Below, piece by piece: positions 1-6,325 of a stretch of DNA of 10,973 nucleotides (the first letter of the stretch is position 1; each line of letters opens with the position of its first letter). The position numbers and the translations under genes are program-made. Source of the stretch: Anaerolineales bacterium UBA6668 (GTDB lineage Bacteria > Chloroflexota > Anaerolineae > Anaerolineales > UBA6668); the NCBI GenBank assembly GCA_002455215.1, contig DKKK01000177.1, positions 1,871 to 12,843 on the forward strand, read 5' to 3'. The notes beneath the pieces are model-generated. The model had not been told where the DNA came from. It did not search any database and saw nothing but the letters and a program-made list of their open reading frames with translations.

Positions 1-2
1 AT

Positions 3-365
3 ATTTATTTAAAAACTGGAGCGAATGTGGAAGACGGCAGTGTGGACAATTTATTATTTAGTGTGCTTTACCGCAATGGCACAACCAGCGCTGAGTACAC
101 CTTAGATGCTCCCGGCGACCTGACACCCGACTATTCGGACGGCTATAACTTGGTGGTACCCGGTCTGTTTTGCGATATTATCGGTTGGAAGCTACGCAAA
201 ACCGGCAGTGACGACTGGCGCGGGGTGATTTTTAGTGTGGATGTGGATGGCACAAATTTATACTTTGACGGTGATTTTGGCTATTCAACTTTTACCGGTG
301 GTAGCTATTGGCGTTCTGGCACTTGGGATGGCACGAGTCATTATCAAAGCGTGTGCGTGCCGTAA
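3..365 (+). CDS. C-terminal fragment of an unrecognised protein (5' end outside window)
   Basis: The frame is open from the left edge of the window to a TAA at 363-365. A GTG at 27 could serve as a start, but no Shine-Dalgarno sequence precedes it and the frame stays open upstream. I therefore read this as the last 120 or so residues of a longer protein. The visible part is rich in Gly, Asp, Ser, Thr and aromatic residues. It has alternating hydrophobic stretches (for example around 'WKLRKTG' and 'VIFSVDVDG'), as expected for a beta-sandwich, and it ends near a Cys (QSVCVP). There is no membrane segment in this part. This composition suits an extracytoplasmic or carbohydrate-related domain, but I do not recognise the family. 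It is the only plus-strand gene here and is convergent with the GT39-like gene, whose stop lies 38 nt away. Confidence 0.6.
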   Translation: MYLKTGANVEDGSVDNLLFSVLYRNGTTSAEYTLDAPGDLTPDYSDGYNLVVPGLFCDIIGWKLRKTGSDDWRGVIFSVDVDGTNLYFDGDFGYSTFTGGSYWRSGTWDGTSHYQSVCVP

Positions 366-371
366 AATTTG

Positions 372-414
372 CCAACCGGGGAAACCGATGCGCGGATTTC
401 TCTTTACCGGTTGG
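372..414. terminator. Inverted repeat between convergent genes, possible bidirectional terminator
   Basis: CCAACCGG (372-379) is a perfect inverted match to CCGGTTGG (407-414). A smaller CCG/CGG stem lies inside the loop. The right arm overlaps the last codons and stop of the minus-strand glycosyltransferase gene. On the minus strand a TTTT run follows four bases after the stem. The plus strand has no T run after it. The location between two converging stops fits transcription termination, but the loop is long and the U tract is short. Confidence 0.35.
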
Positions 415-1843
415 TTCGCTCGAAGCGATAGAGTGCTAAACCAAAAAAAGCCGGCTGTGGAATGTTTTCATAGCCAGCAAAGGGCACATCTCCCTGCCAC
501 AGCCTTTCACCACGCGAATGCAAGTACCAGATAACCGCTGGCTGATGGGTTTGCACCGCCGCTTGCACGGCTTGCCAATCGGTGCTTGTCTTTAATAGCA
601 CCTCTTGTGCCGGTGCTTGTCCAGCTTGTACCCAATAATAGTCCACAACCGATAAATCTGGTGTTTGTGCCAATAGCCAACTTCCCGATATATCTTGCAA
701 GACTGTATGCATGGCTGGGGTGTACTGTGTTTTGCTAGGTTCACGCCAATAATGATTAGGGGTGTACAATTGGCGGAAGAAAAATACTACTAATGCCAGG
801 CTGATAGTTAAATTGAGCCAACGGTTCGGCAAATAGGCAAGCGCCAACCCTGCCAATAGATATGCGGCGGGTAAGCAAATGATGAGATTGCGTTCGGTCA
901 GCACCGAAAAGCCATAGAGAGAAGCCCAATACACCAAACCCGCTGGCAGGAGCAACCATGCCACCAGCCATATCCCTGCCCAACGCCGCCGAAGCAAACG
1001 TTGATTGGGTATCACCAAACTCGCCACCACCCCAAATGCCAGCAATGCCATCATCCAATATGTTTGCTCGATTTTTCGGTTAAAGAAAAACCAAAAATAA
1101 GTGACAAACTGCACCCAAAATGGTTGGGGGTTGGGTATCCAAAACCCGCTTTGCTCGCGCGAAAATTGCCCAAGCAGATTGGGAATCCAGCCGCCAAAGG
1201 GTAAAAAAGCGATTCCCAACAGCAGGATGCGTCCCCACCACAGCCGTTTACTCACGATGAAGTACACGACCCAACCGACTCCGTGTCCGACAAATACCAA
1301 TATGCCAAAATAATGCACCCAGGGCAAACAGGCTAGGCTAATGCCATAATGCCAGCGGTAGCGTTGCCCGGCAAAGGCGAATAAAACGCTGAATAGGGTC
1401 AGTAATAATAGCAAGCTGTAACTACGCGCTTCTTGGCTATAATACAGTGGAAACCATAAAACTGCCATCAACAAAGTCGCCCGCCATGCGGCTTTGGCGC
1501 TGAGCCAGTTGTGCCCCACTTGCCAAAGCGCCGCCAATGACAAAATGCCACAAAATGCGGAGAATGCCCGCAATGCAAAAGCCGTCTGCCCCAGCAGGCG
1601 TTGCCAGCCCCACATGACCAGTTGATAGCCCGGCGGATGCACATCTTGCTGTGCGGCTTCAATTACCTGCCACGGGGTGGCTAAGTGGCTGATTTGCCAG
1701 CTATAGAGTTCATCTTCCCAAAGCGATTGGGCTTCTAAATTGTTAAAACGCAACCAAGCTCCCAATAGTAGCACAGGAAGTAGGGCGAGAAATCGCGCTG
1801 TCAGACGGTTTATAGAAAACGGTAGATAAGTTCGCTCTGCCAT
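404..1843 (-). CDS. GT39/PMT-like polytopic membrane glycosyltransferase
   Basis: This is a 479-residue integral membrane protein that resembles the dolichyl/polyprenyl-phosphate-sugar dependent glycosyltransferases (PMT_2/GT39 type, ArnT-like fold). After a first membrane segment (about residues 18-31) comes R32 and the typical first-loop motif SLWEDELYS (40-48) with its acidic pair D44/E45. DVHPPGY (67-73) follows, then the SQEARSYSL motif common in this family. About ten further hydrophobic segments follow, then a soluble C-terminal tail of about 110 residues. The family transfers a sugar from a lipid carrier to a lipid or protein on the outer face of the membrane; substrate cannot be read here. 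The frame stays open to 2062, but that extension crosses the strong stem-loop at 1994-2025 and lacks membrane-protein character. I chose the ATG at 1843, just before the first membrane helix. No good Shine-Dalgarno precedes it. Confidence 0.8.
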   Translation of the reverse strand: MAERTYLPFSINRLTARFLALLPVLLLGAWLRFNNLEAQSLWEDELYSWQISHLATPWQVIEAAQQDVHPPGYQLVMWGWQRLLGQTAFALRAFSAFCGILSLAALWQVGHNWLSAKAAWRATLLMAVLWFPLYYSQEARSYSLLLLLTLFSVLFAFAGQRYRWHYGISLACLPWVHYFGILVFVGHGVGWVVYFIVSKRLWWGRILLLGIAFLPFGGWIPNLLGQFSREQSGFWIPNPQPFWVQFVTYFWFFFNRKIEQTYWMMALLAFGVVASLVIPNQRLLRRRWAGIWLVAWLLLPAGLVYWASLYGFSVLTERNLIICLPAAYLLAGLALAYLPNRWLNLTISLALVVFFFRQLYTPNHYWREPSKTQYTPAMHTVLQDISGSWLLAQTPDLSVVDYYWVQAGQAPAQEVLLKTSTDWQAVQAAVQTHQPAVIWYLHSRGERLWQGDVPFAGYENIPQPAFFGLALYRFERTNR

Positions 1844-1845
1844 AA

Positions 1846-1875
1846 ATGCCAACTTCAACTTGGCATATTCGCCAA
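1846..1875 (-). promoter_or_regulatory. Overlapping inverted repeats just upstream of the GT39-like start codon
   Basis: ATGCCAA (1846-1852) and TTGGCAT (1860-1866) form a perfect 7-bp inverted repeat with a 7-nt loop, ending 2 nt before the start codon. The same central TTGGC can instead pair with GCCAA at 1871-1875. In the minus-strand transcript one GCCAA element thus has two possible TTGGC partners, so the two hairpins exclude each other. The hairpin next to the ATG would cover the place where a ribosome binding site should lie. This could be a protein-binding operator, a translational control element or chance. No known riboswitch class is recognised. Confidence 0.3.
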
Positions 1876-1896
1876 ATGTGTATGCGACACGCTTTG

Positions 1897-1918
1897 TATG
1901 CGGTACGTCTGCCGCATA
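1897..1918. repeat. Inverted repeat TATGCGG-N8-CCGCATA in the GT39-like gene leader
   Basis: TATGCGG (1897-1903) and CCGCATA (1912-1918) are perfect 7-bp arms around an 8-nt centre. A third copy of TATGCG lies at 1881-1886 in direct orientation. The position, about 55-75 nt upstream of the chosen start codon, fits a dimeric transcription-factor operator. I see no convincing -35/-10 pair to anchor it, so the role is inferred from symmetry alone. Confidence 0.3.
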
Positions 1919-1993
1919 TTGAATTGCACTTTTATTTCTTAAGGGTAAGACGTAATTTCTATCTGTGTCAGTACAGGCGTGCCGAGTATAACA

Positions 1994-2025
1994 CAAAACG
2001 ACTGACGGGAGAGTCAGTCGTTTTG
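1994..2025 (-). terminator. Strong stem-loop terminator after the lipoprotein gene
   Basis: A perfect 13-bp stem is made by 1994-2006 (key part ACGACTGAC) and 2013-2025 (GTCAGTCGT), closed by a 6-nt loop. The arms begin with CAAAA and end with TTTTG, so the 3' arm supplies a short U tract in either direction. It lies 81 nt past the stop of the lipoprotein gene and 150 nt before the chosen start of the membrane glycosyltransferase gene, where a rho-independent terminator is expected. The U tract is only four bases and is followed by G, so termination may be incomplete. Confidence 0.6.
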
Positions 2026-2105
2026 GAATCGGTATGGCAATCAATTGTGGGTAGTTCAGCAAAAAGCCTGACTATGCCATTCGCAAGGGTGGAGAAGGGT
2101 ATTTG

Positions 2106-2723
2106 CTAGTTATTTATCTGCATAATGGTAACGGTGGTTTGCCCTGCCGCCACAATCGCTTGCACGGATACTGCTTTGCCATCGGATGCGCCATCGAATA
2201 ACAAGGATAAAGTCGTATCGGTTTCGTAGGTGGCGGCGGTGCGCTCGGTTAAGCCTTGTTTGGCAAATTCATCGCGGTAAAAGCGAGCAACTTCGCTTAG
2301 TGATTGGTTGGTTGTAAAAACGACCATTTCAGCAGTGGAGCTTATCACTTTTCCATCGCTGGTGGTTACAAACGGGCTATTATTGGTTCCAACCGCCAAA
2401 CCGGCGCTGGCTGTCAGAGCGGCTGTAATGCCCGCTTGGGCAGTTGGGTCTTTCAACACCGCTTGTGCAGTTTCGGCAAAGCCGGGCACTTCTTCCATCA
2501 ACGCTTGCACTGTCGGGTCTTGCAATGCGGCTTGAGCAGTGCCCGCTAGTTCGGGGGCTTGTTCTACCAACGCTTGCAGGGTGGGGTCTTGGGCTACGGC
2601 TTGCAGAGTGCGCCCCCCTTCGTACAGACGTTTGGCATCTTCGATACCACTGGTACACATACAGGCTAACAGAACAAACATCATTGGCAAAATAAGTAAA
2701 GAGAGTTTTGTTTTGGTCATCAT
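2106..2723 (-). CDS. Repeat-containing lipoprotein of unknown function
   Basis: This 205-residue protein begins with a short basic N-terminus and a hydrophobic stretch (residues 7-20) ending in the lipobox LLAC (18-21), so it is predicted to be lipidated at C21 and anchored outside the cytoplasmic membrane. Residues 46-103 carry a 23-residue repeat built on DPTxQAL, seen twice in full and once partly. The C-terminal domain (about 105-205) has a pattern in which a threonine-rich strand is followed by an FYRDEFAKQGL helix and then beta strands. It resembles domains I have seen in secreted or lipoproteins of Chloroflexota, with no function known to me. The start has a GGATGA-like ribosome site a few bases upstream; the second Met could also serve. 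It lies 54 nt after the Trp-rich gene in the same direction and may be cotranscribed with it. A strong stem-loop follows it. Confidence 0.75.
   Translation of the reverse strand: MMTKTKLSLLILPMMFVLLACMCTSGIEDAKRLYEGGRTLQAVAQDPTLQALVEQAPELAGTAQAALQDPTVQALMEEVPGFAETAQAVLKDPTAQAGITAALTASAGLAVGTNNSPFVTTSDGKVISSTAEMVVFTTNQSLSEVARFYRDEFAKQGLTERTAATYETDTTLSLLFDGASDGKAVSVQAIVAAGQTTVTIMQINN
2415..2588 (-). repeat. 69-bp coding tandem repeat (23 residues) in the lipoprotein
   Basis: DPT starts at residues 46, 69 and 92, an exact 23-residue (69-bp) period. Unit 1 is 2520-2588, unit 2 is 2451-2519, and a partial third unit is 2415-2450. The shared pattern is DPT-x-QAL-x-E-x-x-P-x-x-A-x-TAQA-x-L. The preceding TLQAVAQ (residues 39-45) looks like the tail of one more degenerate unit. 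Nucleotides have diverged at many third positions while the protein pattern is kept, so the duplication is old and under protein-level constraint. Confidence 0.75.
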
Positions 2724-2777
2724 AATTTCATCCGAATGAGTGCTAAAAAATCTTGTAGGTTTGAAGGATACTACACG

Positions 2778-4397
2778 TTACATTGATAATAATTCTACGC
2801 CAGAAATGAGCCAAAAGTTCCACGCAAGATTGAAACGCATACGCCCTTCAACTGCCAACAGTGCCACAGTAGCAGGAGCAGTAAATTCGACCTGCAAACT
2901 TTGCATCTGCCTGTTCCGTAGCGTATCCGGCAGAACAAAGGCTTGTTCAAAACGTTGACTGCCGAAGTTTGCCCATAGCCAGCACTCTGCCGCAAAAGGT
3001 TGGTTAAAGTCCTGAGCATCGCTAGTTAGTGCCGCTAACCTGAGTTGCACACGCCACTGGTAACGCTTGCCAACTTCAAAGGACTGCACCTTCTGCGAAA
3101 GCGCCCACCAATGCGGTTGGTTTTGCGTGTAGACTTGCCAAGCGGGTGCGCCTGCTGTTGGGATGAATGGCAATGCCAAGTTGTCGGCGTGTATCCCGTG
3201 ACTGGTCACCAGTGACCAGGGTTGCGTCTGCTGACGAATCAGCGGGGTGGTGCTACCCGCTTGCCACAACGACCACCCATCAGGAACGGCGGAAATGCCT
3301 TGCAATGTGGGATTCACTAGCAATGCCGGCAGTTTCACCGCCGGAAGCGAGCCGATTTGTCCTTTATTGCGCCAAACAAGTGGCTCGGTGCTAGCAATGG
3401 GTTCTGCAGTTTGTCCTTTTTGCATTTCAGCTAGCCACAAAGCCGGAATCGCCGAGTTTGAAATGTCTTCCCCACTCTCACAACCCCAGCCGTGTAAGAT
3501 TGCACCGACCACCTGCGGGTCTTTTGCCAGTTCATTGGCATACCATTGGATTTGATGCCAATAATACCGCGCACCGAGTTCTTGCATCTGCTCAGGAGAA
3601 GAGACTACTCTATCTTTGGCTGGCAAATCCCGCCAATAGGAGATGGGGTCTGTGCCGCCTTGCCAGCGTTGCCACCATTGGCAATTGCCTTGCCAACTGC
3701 CGTCGTTCTCTTCATCGAGCACAAAATCGGCGGTGCGTAAAGCAAATTCAACTATCAGCACTTGTAAATGGGGCGCGTGGGTGGCAAGCGCTTCCGAAAC
3801 GACCCGCCGATAGCGTAAGGTATGCGTACCGGTATCTTGTAAATCCAGATCCGGGTCATCTTGAAATGTTGCCGTGCCCCACCACAACCATGGGCTGGTA
3901 GCTTCTTGTAAGCCGAGCAATGCGCCATATTGTTGGGCGGCTTGTAGTGCGGGTGAATAGGCTTGCCAAAATGTCCACGCCGGAGCACCTGTGGGAAAGT
4001 TACCGATAACCGCTTTACAGCCAACTTCTGCCAACAAGCGCATCCATTCCACATCAAATTCTGCTTGCCATTGGACTTGCAAAATATCGCCACACAAACC
4101 ATTTTGTTCGGCTTGCCAGTACGCCACTTCGGGAAAGGCAGGGAATTGCAGAGCAGTATTTTGGAAAAATTGTTGTGCGGCAGTTTGAGCTGGTACGCCT
4201 GCCTGAAATCGTTTGCCTGGAGTAGGCAAGCCGCTGGCAAGTTGGGGGCGAGCAAGGATTTGGGCAGTGGTGTGATTAAACCGCGGTATTAGCTCCAAAT
4301 TCTCGCCCACATGCACCCAAGCCAGCCCGCTTTCTGCCAAAGCCACAGCGAATGGTGTTGCTTGGTAATAATGCAAGCCGAGTTTTTTGAGCGTCAT
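2778..4397 (-). CDS. Trp/Gln-rich glycoside-hydrolase-like protein
   Basis: This 539-residue protein has two parts. Residues 1 to about 330 read like a TIM-barrel glycoside hydrolase: an LGLHYYQ start, an AVIGNFPTGAPA strand-loop (129-140), PALQAAQQYGALLGLQE (149-165), TLRYRR (193-198) and LIVEFAL (214-220). E165 and E217 sit at strand ends where retaining hydrolases of this fold carry their acid/base and nucleophile. This is inference, and related sequences I recall tend to have His before the first Glu where this one has Gln164. Residues from about 375 to 539 look like a beta-sandwich that could bind carbohydrate. There is no signal peptide, so cytoplasmic or non-classical location is possible. 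Trp is unusually frequent (about 30, some 5.6%), mostly as Trp-Gln pairs. The substrate is unknown. No Shine-Dalgarno precedes the ATG. It lies 54 nt upstream of the lipoprotein gene. Confidence 0.65.
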   Translation of the reverse strand: MTLKKLGLHYYQATPFAVALAESGLAWVHVGENLELIPRFNHTTAQILARPQLASGLPTPGKRFQAGVPAQTAAQQFFQNTALQFPAFPEVAYWQAEQNGLCGDILQVQWQAEFDVEWMRLLAEVGCKAVIGNFPTGAPAWTFWQAYSPALQAAQQYGALLGLQEATSPWLWWGTATFQDDPDLDLQDTGTHTLRYRRVVSEALATHAPHLQVLIVEFALRTADFVLDEENDGSWQGNCQWWQRWQGGTDPISYWRDLPAKDRVVSSPEQMQELGARYYWHQIQWYANELAKDPQVVGAILHGWGCESGEDISNSAIPALWLAEMQKGQTAEPIASTEPLVWRNKGQIGSLPAVKLPALLVNPTLQGISAVPDGWSLWQAGSTTPLIRQQTQPWSLVTSHGIHADNLALPFIPTAGAPAWQVYTQNQPHWWALSQKVQSFEVGKRYQWRVQLRLAALTSDAQDFNQPFAAECWLWANFGSQRFEQAFVLPDTLRNRQMQSLQVEFTAPATVALLAVEGRMRFNLAWNFWLISGVELLSM

Positions 4398-4469
4398 GGC
4401 TTAATGATAATGCAAAAGATAGGAATATGGGAATTTTGTTTTGCGAAGAAGGTCTGAAAACTGCTTATA

Positions 4470-4509
4470 AAAAGCTGTACCCCAAAATTATGGGCGCAAA
4501 TCAGCTTTT
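4470..4509 (-). terminator. Stem-loop with T run after the uracil-DNA glycosylase gene
   Basis: AAAAGCTG (4470-4477) pairs perfectly with CAGCTTTT (4502-4509). An inner CCCA/TGGG stem (4481-4484 with 4491-4494) stacks inside an asymmetric internal loop. On the minus strand the hairpin ends in CAGCTTTTT followed by ATAA, giving a five-base U tract. It begins 17 nt after the stop of the uracil-DNA glycosylase gene, so it most likely terminates that transcript and separates it from the Trp-rich gene. Confidence 0.55.
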
Positions 4510-4525
4510 ATTAAGTTCGTTTTGT

Positions 4526-5158
4526 TCAAAACAAAGTCAACTGCTCCCCACTTGTGGGTGATGGCGTAGCGGGCGATGGGGTCGCCTGTGCCTTCTCGGC
4601 ATCTAACTTTGCCAAAATACGGGGGATTTTGAGAAAATCTTCTTCTAATAGCTTCAACCATTGTGGATTGCGGAGCGCCGCCGCTGGGTGAAAAAGTGGC
4701 ATCACGACGGTTTTATCAAACCGCTTGGGTTTGCCGTGAATAATAGAAATTTTCTCATTGGCGAACCAGCGTGCCATGCTAAAACGCCCCAAAGTCACAA
4801 TGAGTTCGGGGCGAATGAGCAATAATTGACGGTCTAAGTAGTTTCCACATGCCGCGAGTTCTTCGGGCAAGGGGTCGCGATTGTTCGGCGGGCGGCACTT
4901 CACCACATTGGTAATATACACATCGGTGCGATTCAGCGTGATTTTGGCGAGCATTTGTTCCAGCAATTTACCCGCCTGCCCAACAAAGGGCAAGCCTTGT
5001 TTGTCTTCGTTAAAGCCGGGTCCTTCACCAATAAACATGACACGGGCAGTGAGCGGACCACTGCCCGGCACAGAGCGCGTGCGCCCGCTTGCCAGCCCAC
5101 AAGCCTGACACTGTGAAACTTCGTGTTCTAACTGTTTAAGGGTTGTTTCTGCTGTCAT
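4526..5158 (-). CDS. Family 4 uracil-DNA glycosylase with 4Fe-4S cluster
   Basis: This 210-residue enzyme removes uracil from DNA as the first step of base excision repair. The four cluster cysteines are visible: C17 and C20 (CQAC), C88 (KCRPP) and C104. The uracil-pocket motif GEGPGFNED is at 44-52, followed by [16 protein letters not shown] (55-70). The DNA-intercalation motif region HPAAAL is at 157-162. These match the thermostable/bacterial family 4 type, not Ung (family 1). After the catalytic domain comes a Pro/Ser/Thr linker with ATPSP repeated twice (192-201). The protein then ends in QLTLF (206-210), which fits the bacterial sliding-clamp-binding motif. The start ATG has AGGA about 8 nt upstream. 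The gene stands apart from the upstream operon by 144 nt, with its own leader and its own stem-loop downstream. Confidence 0.92.
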   Translation of the reverse strand: MTAETTLKQLEHEVSQCQACGLASGRTRSVPGSGPLTARVMFIGEGPGFNEDKQGLPFVGQAGKLLEQMLAKITLNRTDVYITNVVKCRPPNNRDPLPEELAACGNYLDRQLLLIRPELIVTLGRFSMARWFANEKISIIHGKPKRFDKTVVMPLFHPAAALRNPQWLKLLEEDFLKIPRILAKLDAEKAQATPSPATPSPTSGEQLTLF

Positions 5159-5194
5159 GGAAAGTCCTGATTGTGCTTATCGCCGTAAATCTAT

Positions 5195-5281
5195 ATTCGA
5201 CACGGATTTTATCCTGCACACGTTCTGAATATCGGGTTGTACTTTTTTATAGGAAAAGTGCAATTTCGACCCGTGTCGAAT
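5195..5281. promoter_or_regulatory. 11-bp inverted repeat pair in the leader of the uracil-DNA glycosylase gene
   Basis: ATTCGACACGG (5195-5205) is the exact reverse complement of CCGTGTCGAAT (5271-5281), 65 nt apart. The second copy is also half of a compact dyad, TTCGAC-N4-GTCGAA (5265-5280). In the minus-strand transcript the compact dyad can fold alone (6-bp stem, 4-nt loop), or its first arm can pair with the distant copy, but not both. The region lies between the stop of the epimerase gene and the start of the glycosylase gene. It could be a paired operator, a terminator for the upstream operon, or an attenuator-like switch. A possible -35 (TTGCAC) lies directly after the compact dyad on the minus strand, but the matching -10 is weak. 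Confidence 0.4.
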
Positions 5282-5302
5282 GTACCGCCAAATTAGGAAT
5301 GC

Positions 5303-6325
5303 CTATTCAAATTCGCCAATATTTTCCGTCACCCAATACCAAAGTTTTTCCAAACCTTGCGCCGGGTCAACCTGCGGTTTCCAGCCCAATTCCTGCTCAG
5401 CTTTACGAATATCACTGACATACACTTTTTGGTCGCCGGGCCGCCAATCGCCGTATTCAATATTCAGCGCTCGACCTGCCAAGCGGCTTAAATGCGGTCC
5501 GACTTCGCGCCAGATAGAAAAGGTAAAAGCTGGACCCCCACCCACATTGTAGATGCGCCCCCCCACTTTCGCTGGGTTGCCAAGTGCAATGTCATAGGCA
5601 TTGAGCAAATCTTCTACCCACAGCATATCCCGTACTTGTTTGCCATCCCCATAAATGCGGAAGGAGCGATTTTTGGCAGTGGCAATCACAAAATGCGCCA
5701 GCCAGCCTTGGTCTTCTACCCCAAATTGGCGATAGCCGTAGATGCAAGATTGGCGAAATACCACAGTCGGCAAGTCGTAAATGCGTGCATAATCACGCAC
5801 ATATTGGTCGCCTGCGCCTTTGCTACAACCATACGGGCTGTGAAAATCCAGTGGTTGGGTTTCTGGCAAGCCCAAAGGCAAGTCAGCATATTCCCAGCGG
5901 GTTTCGCGCTCGACCACTTCCACTTCTTCCATACCGCCATACACCTTGTTGGTAGATGCGTAGGCGATTAATGGCTGGCGACCATTGAGACGGGCGGCTT
6001 CCAGCACATTAAACGTGCCGAGCGCGTTGATGTCAAAATCTTCACGCGGGTTTGTGACAGAGAGTGTCACCGCAACCTGTGCGGCAAGGTGAAAAATGGC
6101 GTCTTGCCCCTGAGCGGCAGTGCCGATGGCAACACCATCACGCACATCCCCTTGCACAAAGCGAAACGAATCGCCAAATTGCTTGCGAAGCCATTTCAAA
6201 TTTCGTATGGCTCCTTTTCGGCTCAAATTGTCAAAAATCGTTACGGTGTGCCCATTGCGAATGCAACGTGCGGCATAATTGCTTCCGATAAAGCCTGCCC
6301 CACCAGTAATTAAGACGTTGGTCAT
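5303..6325 (-). CDS. CDP-paratose 2-epimerase-like extended SDR (Tyv/RfbE type)
   Basis: This 340-residue NAD-dependent sugar-nucleotide epimerase/dehydratase of the extended SDR family starts with the Rossmann motif GGAGFIG (residues 8-14) and the acidic FDNLSRKGA strand. It has HLAAQVA and NALGTFNVLEA. STNKVYG is followed by the catalytic Tyr-x3-Lys in SPYGCSKG. The block from DFHSPYGCSKG through VFRQSCIYG to FGVEDQGW is closest, from memory, to CDP-paratose 2-epimerase (Tyv), which makes CDP-tyvelose. Length also matches Tyv (about 340). The substrate in this organism is not proven, since related enzymes act on other nucleotide sugars. The ATG overlaps the rimI stop as ATGA, and AGGAG lies 8 nt upstream within rimI, so translation is probably coupled. 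A surface-glycan role would fit the GT4 gene at the head of the same operon. It is the last gene of the run. Confidence 0.88.
   Translation of the reverse strand: MTNVLITGGAGFIGSNYAARCIRNGHTVTIFDNLSRKGAIRNLKWLRKQFGDSFRFVQGDVRDGVAIGTAAQGQDAIFHLAAQVAVTLSVTNPREDFDINALGTFNVLEAARLNGRQPLIAYASTNKVYGGMEEVEVVERETRWEYADLPLGLPETQPLDFHSPYGCSKGAGDQYVRDYARIYDLPTVVFRQSCIYGYRQFGVEDQGWLAHFVIATAKNRSFRIYGDGKQVRDMLWVEDLLNAYDIALGNPAKVGGRIYNVGGGPAFTFSIWREVGPHLSRLAGRALNIEYGDWRPGDQKVYVSDIRKAEQELGWKPQVDPAQGLEKLWYWVTENIGEFE

Noticed and set aside
2754..2775. TGTAG/CTACA stem followed on the minus strand by six T between the Trp-rich gene and the lipoprotein gene
   Set aside because: The stem is only 5 bp with a 12-nt loop, too weak to call a terminator. 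The two genes may still be cotranscribed.
541..4110. Frequent TTGCCA/TTGCCAA hexamers as a possible iterated genomic motif
   Set aside because: Many are in-frame TGG-CAA codons for Trp-Gln on the minus strand, so protein composition explains much of the excess.
3755..4255. 166-codon minus-strand frame inside the Trp-rich gene
   Set aside because: It overlaps the larger frame in another phase, has unusual Lys/Cys/Pro composition and no start signal. The larger frame has coherent domain structure.
4519..4532. GTTTT-N4-AAAAC palindrome over the uracil-DNA glycosylase stop
   Set aside because: It is A/T-only apart from its ends and partly fixed by the codons for the terminal LF and stop. A better terminator lies just downstream.
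5159..5302. Classical LexA (SOS) box before the uracil-DNA glycosylase gene
   Set aside because: The dyad TTCGAC-N4-GTCGAA has the right 4-nt spacing, but it does not match the GAAC-N4-GTTC or CTGT-N8-ACAG forms I know. I report it only as an unassigned dyad.
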